From: Terriglobales bacterium
Lineage (GTDB): Bacteria; Acidobacteriota; Terriglobia; Terriglobales; Gp1-AA117
Assembly: GCA_030150795.1 (NCBI GenBank)
Contig: JASLFF010000201.1
Location: forward strand, 1 to 7,796
DNA: 7,796 nt
Direction: 5' to 3'
The position numbers and the translations under genes were made by a program. This document shows positions 5,799 to 7,796 of the stretch, in pieces (positions within the stretch are counted from its first letter, which is position 1; each line of letters begins with the position of its first letter). The notes under the pieces were generated by a model, which was given only the letters and a program-made list of their open reading frames with translations, was not told the origin of the DNA and ran no database searches.

Positions 5799-6677
5799 AT
5801 GCGCGTAGACGCGATCATCAATTTGCTGGCAGCTGTTGCCCTCTTTTTTATGATGGCTGCGGTTGGGCTGGGGTTAAGCATCTGGGATTTGCTCAAGGTA
5901 GCCCGCGATTGGCGGCTCGCGTTGCGCGCGGGAATAGCGAACTATCTGCTAGTTCCCGCGGCGGCCGTTGGCCTGTTATTTTTGTTCCAGCCTAAGCCGA
6001 TGGTCGCGGCAGGATTTCTGATTGCGGTAGTTTGTCCCGGCGCTCCTTTCGCTCCGGTTCTTACGGCAATCGCCAAGGGAACGGTGGCCACGGCAGTGGG
6101 CGTAATGGCAATCTTGGCGGGATCGTCAGCCATCATTGCGCCACTGCTCTTGCGCTTTTTGCTTCCGTTGGTTGCCGGCCGCAGTGATCTGACCATAAAC
6201 CCGATGAAAATCGTCACTACCCTGATAATGAGCCAGTTCCTGCCACTATTTCTTGGACTGGCTTTACATCACGCCAAACCCCGGCTGGCAGAGCGATTGA
6301 AAGGCCTTCTCAATCGCTTAAGCTCCTTGTTGAATCTGGGTCTTATTACTCTGATTCTCATGGCCCAATTCAAACTGCTGCAACAGATCCGTCTCTCAGG
6401 ATATTTGGGAATGTCGATGATGGTCGGCGCCACGCTTTTAGCCGGATGGCTGCTGGGCGGCCCGGACAGCAATCAACGCAAGACAATGGCGATCACAACC
6501 GCGACTCGTAACGTCGGCGTGGCCCTGGTAATTGTTGCAAGCAGTTTCCCTGGAACTGCGGTCGTCACTGCGGCAACTGCATTTGCATTGTTCCAAATCA
6601 TAGCGGTTGTTTTGGTTGCCGTGGCATGGGGACGGCTCTCACCTGGAACACGCCAGGTGAGCAAGGCTGCCGACTGA
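5799..6677 (+). CDS. BASS-family (bile acid:Na+ symporter-like) transporter
   Basis: Very hydrophobic 292-residue protein with about nine or ten predicted spans, the length and pattern of the bacterial BASS/SBF family of organic-anion importers. Two crossover-helix signatures are recognisable. CPGAPFAPVLTAIAKG begins at C79 (family form resembles CPGG-x-x-SNVMTYLA-x-G). TATRNVGVALVIVASSFP covers about 234-251 (family form resembles EVGMQNSGLAVAL). Several residues that bind sodium in the Neisseria ASBT structure appear replaced: A85 and P86 for Ser-Asn, T233 for Glu, R237 for Gln. Coupling to sodium is therefore doubtful. ATG 5799 is chosen because the membrane region begins right after it; its ribosome site is poor (AGGACGG at 5780-5786, rather distant). 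Substrate is unknown. The gene is not in an operon with aspT or asdA. It converges on the second AspT gene. A distant relative such as a pantothenate- or arsenite-type carrier cannot be excluded. Confidence 0.75.
   Translation: MRVDAIINLLAAVALFFMMAAVGLGLSIWDLLKVARDWRLALRAGIANYLLVPAAAVGLLFLFQPKPMVAAGFLIAVVCPGAPFAPVLTAIAKGTVATAVGVMAILAGSSAIIAPLLLRFLLPLVAGRSDLTINPMKIVTTLIMSQFLPLFLGLALHHAKPRLAERLKGLLNRLSSLLNLGLITLILMAQFKLLQQIRLSGYLGMSMMVGATLLAGWLLGGPDSNQRKTMAITTATRNVGVALVIVASSFPGTAVVTAATAFALFQIIAVVLVAVAWGRLSPGTRQVSKAAD
6638..6661. repeat. Perfect inverted repeat at the end of the BASS gene
   Basis: CTCACCTGG (6638-6646) and CCAGGTGAG (6653-6661) are exact reverse complements separated by AACACG. 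The repeat lies inside the last codons of the carrier gene, 16 bases before its stop, where the protein is a polar tail free to vary. Neither strand has a T-run after it, so it is not a classical intrinsic terminator. It may still pause transcription, stabilise the 3' end or bind a protein. Confidence 0.5.
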
Positions 6678-6810
6678 ATAATTCTGCCCTGTACCGCCTC
6701 TTTATATTAATGATCGTTTCTTGAACCGCTTAGGCTTCGTGCCAGCGGTGCTCGTCGAAGGCGACGTACCTCTCAGTCAGGGCCTTCCTTCATCACGGCT
6801 GGAAATTGGT
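6678..6810. other. Convergent spacer without clear signals
   Basis: This is 133 bases between two converging genes. I found no hairpin with a T-run on either strand and no supported coding sequence; only a five-base inverted match (CTTCG/CGAAG, around 6733-6760) is seen, which is too weak to call. Termination here may be Rho-dependent or may use the inverted repeat just inside the BASS gene. Confidence 0.4.
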
Positions 6811-7796
6811 TCAGCTCAACAGAAGGATGATCAGCGTTCCACAAGTTGTAAGGAAAATGTGGCCGAATGCGACTGTACCTGAATAGCCCAACACCGCGAC
6901 AGGGCTTTCCGCTTTTTCCTGCACTGCGGCAAGACCGGCTGTCATGGTCTGTGCGCCGGCCAGCCCTCCAAGGAGAAGCACAGGATTGAGCTTGAGCACA
7001 TAGCGGCCAAACAGCAATCCGGTCAGTAGAGGCATGAGTGTAACAACGGCTCCCCCCAGAAGAAGCGCGTATCCCACCTCTTTCAGCGATGAGATGAACA
7101 CCGGTCCGGCTTTGAGTCCAATCATGGCTACGAAAGCGGCAAGGCCCATGGACCGCATAAACAGGACCGCCCCTTCTGGAATGCGGCCGAACCACGGGAC
7201 TACAGACCCGAACCACCCTACAAGCAAGCCGGCCAATAGTGTTCCCACGCTGGTGCCAAGATTGATTCTCAGGCTTCCCATGGGTATGGTAACGATCGCT
7301 CCCACAAAAATTCCCGCAAATATAGCCAGCCCGAGAGTACCAAGGTCGCTTTCCTTGACTGGATTGAGTACCATGCCGGCAATCTGCGCAAAGCCTTCTA
7401 CCGCTGGTTCCGTTCCTGTGACCTTCAGAATGTCTCCCCGTTCAATGATCGTGTTCAACCCAATTGGAACTGTTTGTGACTGGCGAGTGATCCCGCGGAG
7501 AAAAACGCCGCGTGCCTCGCCCACTGTTTGCCCGATCGCCTCCAGCGTCTTTCCCACCAATCTTTTTCCCGTGACATAGATATCAAAAGACGCCACGGGA
7601 ATATCCAGCAGTTCCGGATCAGCGACCTCGGGTGCGCGACCTCCTATCAGGTCGACTAAGACGTCGGTTCTTCCCAATAGTGCGACCTTATCGCCTGCCT
7701 GCAGCACGGTGGCCGGCGCCGGCTCAAAGACTTCGCCATTGCGCCGGATGCGTTCAGCAAAGATGCGCGTGCCCGGCACGGAGTGCTCAGCCTGGT
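6811..7796 (-). CDS. Second AspT-family exchanger, N-terminal part outside the window
   Basis: The frame is open to the right edge, so the gene begins outside the window. The visible 327 residues align without large gaps to the first AspT from about its residue 241 onward, meaning some 240 residues (the first membrane half) are missing from view. A GTG at 7779 is an internal valine, not the start: it matches V246 of the first copy in the VP-x-x-R-x-F context. Seen in order: end of the first TrkA-C/RCK-C-like segment (LQAGDKVALLG); the second segment (ADPELLDIPVASFDIYVTGK through RGDILKVTG); then the C-terminal membrane half with FGRIPEGAV, GLAGAQTMTAGLA (the counterpart of VSGARTTT) and a hydrophobic end. 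Roughly a third of positions agree with the first AspT by eye, so this is an old paralogue rather than a recent duplicate. No decarboxylase gene neighbours it here. Substrates are unknown; aspartate/alanine exchange is only one possibility. Confidence 0.88.
   Translation of the reverse strand, partial: QAEHSVPGTRIFAERIRRNGEVFEPAPATVLQAGDKVALLGRTDVLVDLIGGRAPEVADPELLDIPVASFDIYVTGKRLVGKTLEAIGQTVGEARGVFLRGITRQSQTVPIGLNTIIERGDILKVTGTEPAVEGFAQIAGMVLNPVKESDLGTLGLAIFAGIFVGAIVTIPMGSLRINLGTSVGTLLAGLLVGWFGSVVPWFGRIPEGAVLFMRSMGLAAFVAMIGLKAGPVFISSLKEVGYALLLGGAVVTLMPLLTGLLFGRYVLKLNPVLLLGGLAGAQTMTAGLAAVQEKAESPVAVLGYSGTVAFGHIFLTTCGTLIILLLS

Noticed and set aside
6733..6760. CTTCG/CGAAG inverted match in the convergent spacer as a terminator
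   Set aside because: Only five pairs with a long loop and no T-run on either strand.
7034..7579. Open frame of 181 codons on the plus strand opposite the second AspT
   Set aside because: Proline/threonine-rich shadow antisense to a conserved exchanger; no ribosome site or domain.
7777..7779. GTG as start codon of the second AspT
   Set aside because: The frame remains open to the window edge and similarity to the first AspT continues upstream of this codon, so it is an internal valine.
1..7796. Mobile element, CRISPR array, tRNA or defence system
   Set aside because: No transposase or integrase reading frame, terminal repeats, regularly spaced repeats, cloverleaf sequence or nuclease domain was seen; every sizeable gene belongs to a metabolic or transport family or is an ordinary membrane or exported protein.

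Overview
The window carries two complete metabolic/transport genes that look like an operon, one small exported protein of unknown function, a predicted inner-membrane protein, a bile-acid/sodium-symporter-like (BASS) carrier, and the 3' part of a second aspartate:alanine exchanger that runs off the right edge. No RNA genes, insertion sequences, CRISPR arrays or phage genes are visible. Base composition is moderately GC-rich, Shine-Dalgarno sites are classical for the leading genes, and every protein looks bacterial. The small exported protein resembles a family I associate with Acidobacteriota, so I tentatively place the DNA there or in a related soil phylum. This is inference, not proof.

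Layout. 1-175: leader with a weak promoter candidate and a clear 11-bp bulged hairpin flanked by short direct repeats. 176-1936 (+): AspT-type aspartate:alanine antiporter. 1955-3586 (+): PLP-dependent aspartate 4-decarboxylase AsdA, only 18 bases downstream with its own strong ribosome site. 3587-3712: a structured spacer with two mutually exclusive hairpins, the second terminator-like and masking a Shine-Dalgarno sequence. 3713-4261 (+): small exported protein, closed by a strong intrinsic terminator (4294-4330). 4392-5672 (-): DUF2254 membrane protein. 5673-5798: divergent spacer. 5799-6677 (+): BASS-fold transporter. 6678-6810: convergent spacer without a recognisable terminator. 6811-7796 (-): C-terminal ~327 residues of a second, diverged AspT-family protein.

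How the genes work together. AspT brings aspartate in and sends alanine out. AsdA converts aspartate to alanine plus CO2 inside the cell, consuming a proton. Paired like this they form a decarboxylative metabolic cycle that can build proton-motive force and resist acid, as established for Tetragenococcus AspD/AspT. The second exchanger has no decarboxylase beside it within the window and probably has another partner or substrate. The BASS carrier appears to lack the residues that bind sodium in characterised relatives, so it may not be sodium driven.

The observations most worth following are the two-hairpin spacer behind asdA, the replaced sodium-site residues in the BASS carrier, the hairpin/repeat element in front of aspT, and the presence of two dissimilar AspT exchangers in one locus. 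Nothing here amounts to a clearly new multi-gene system.
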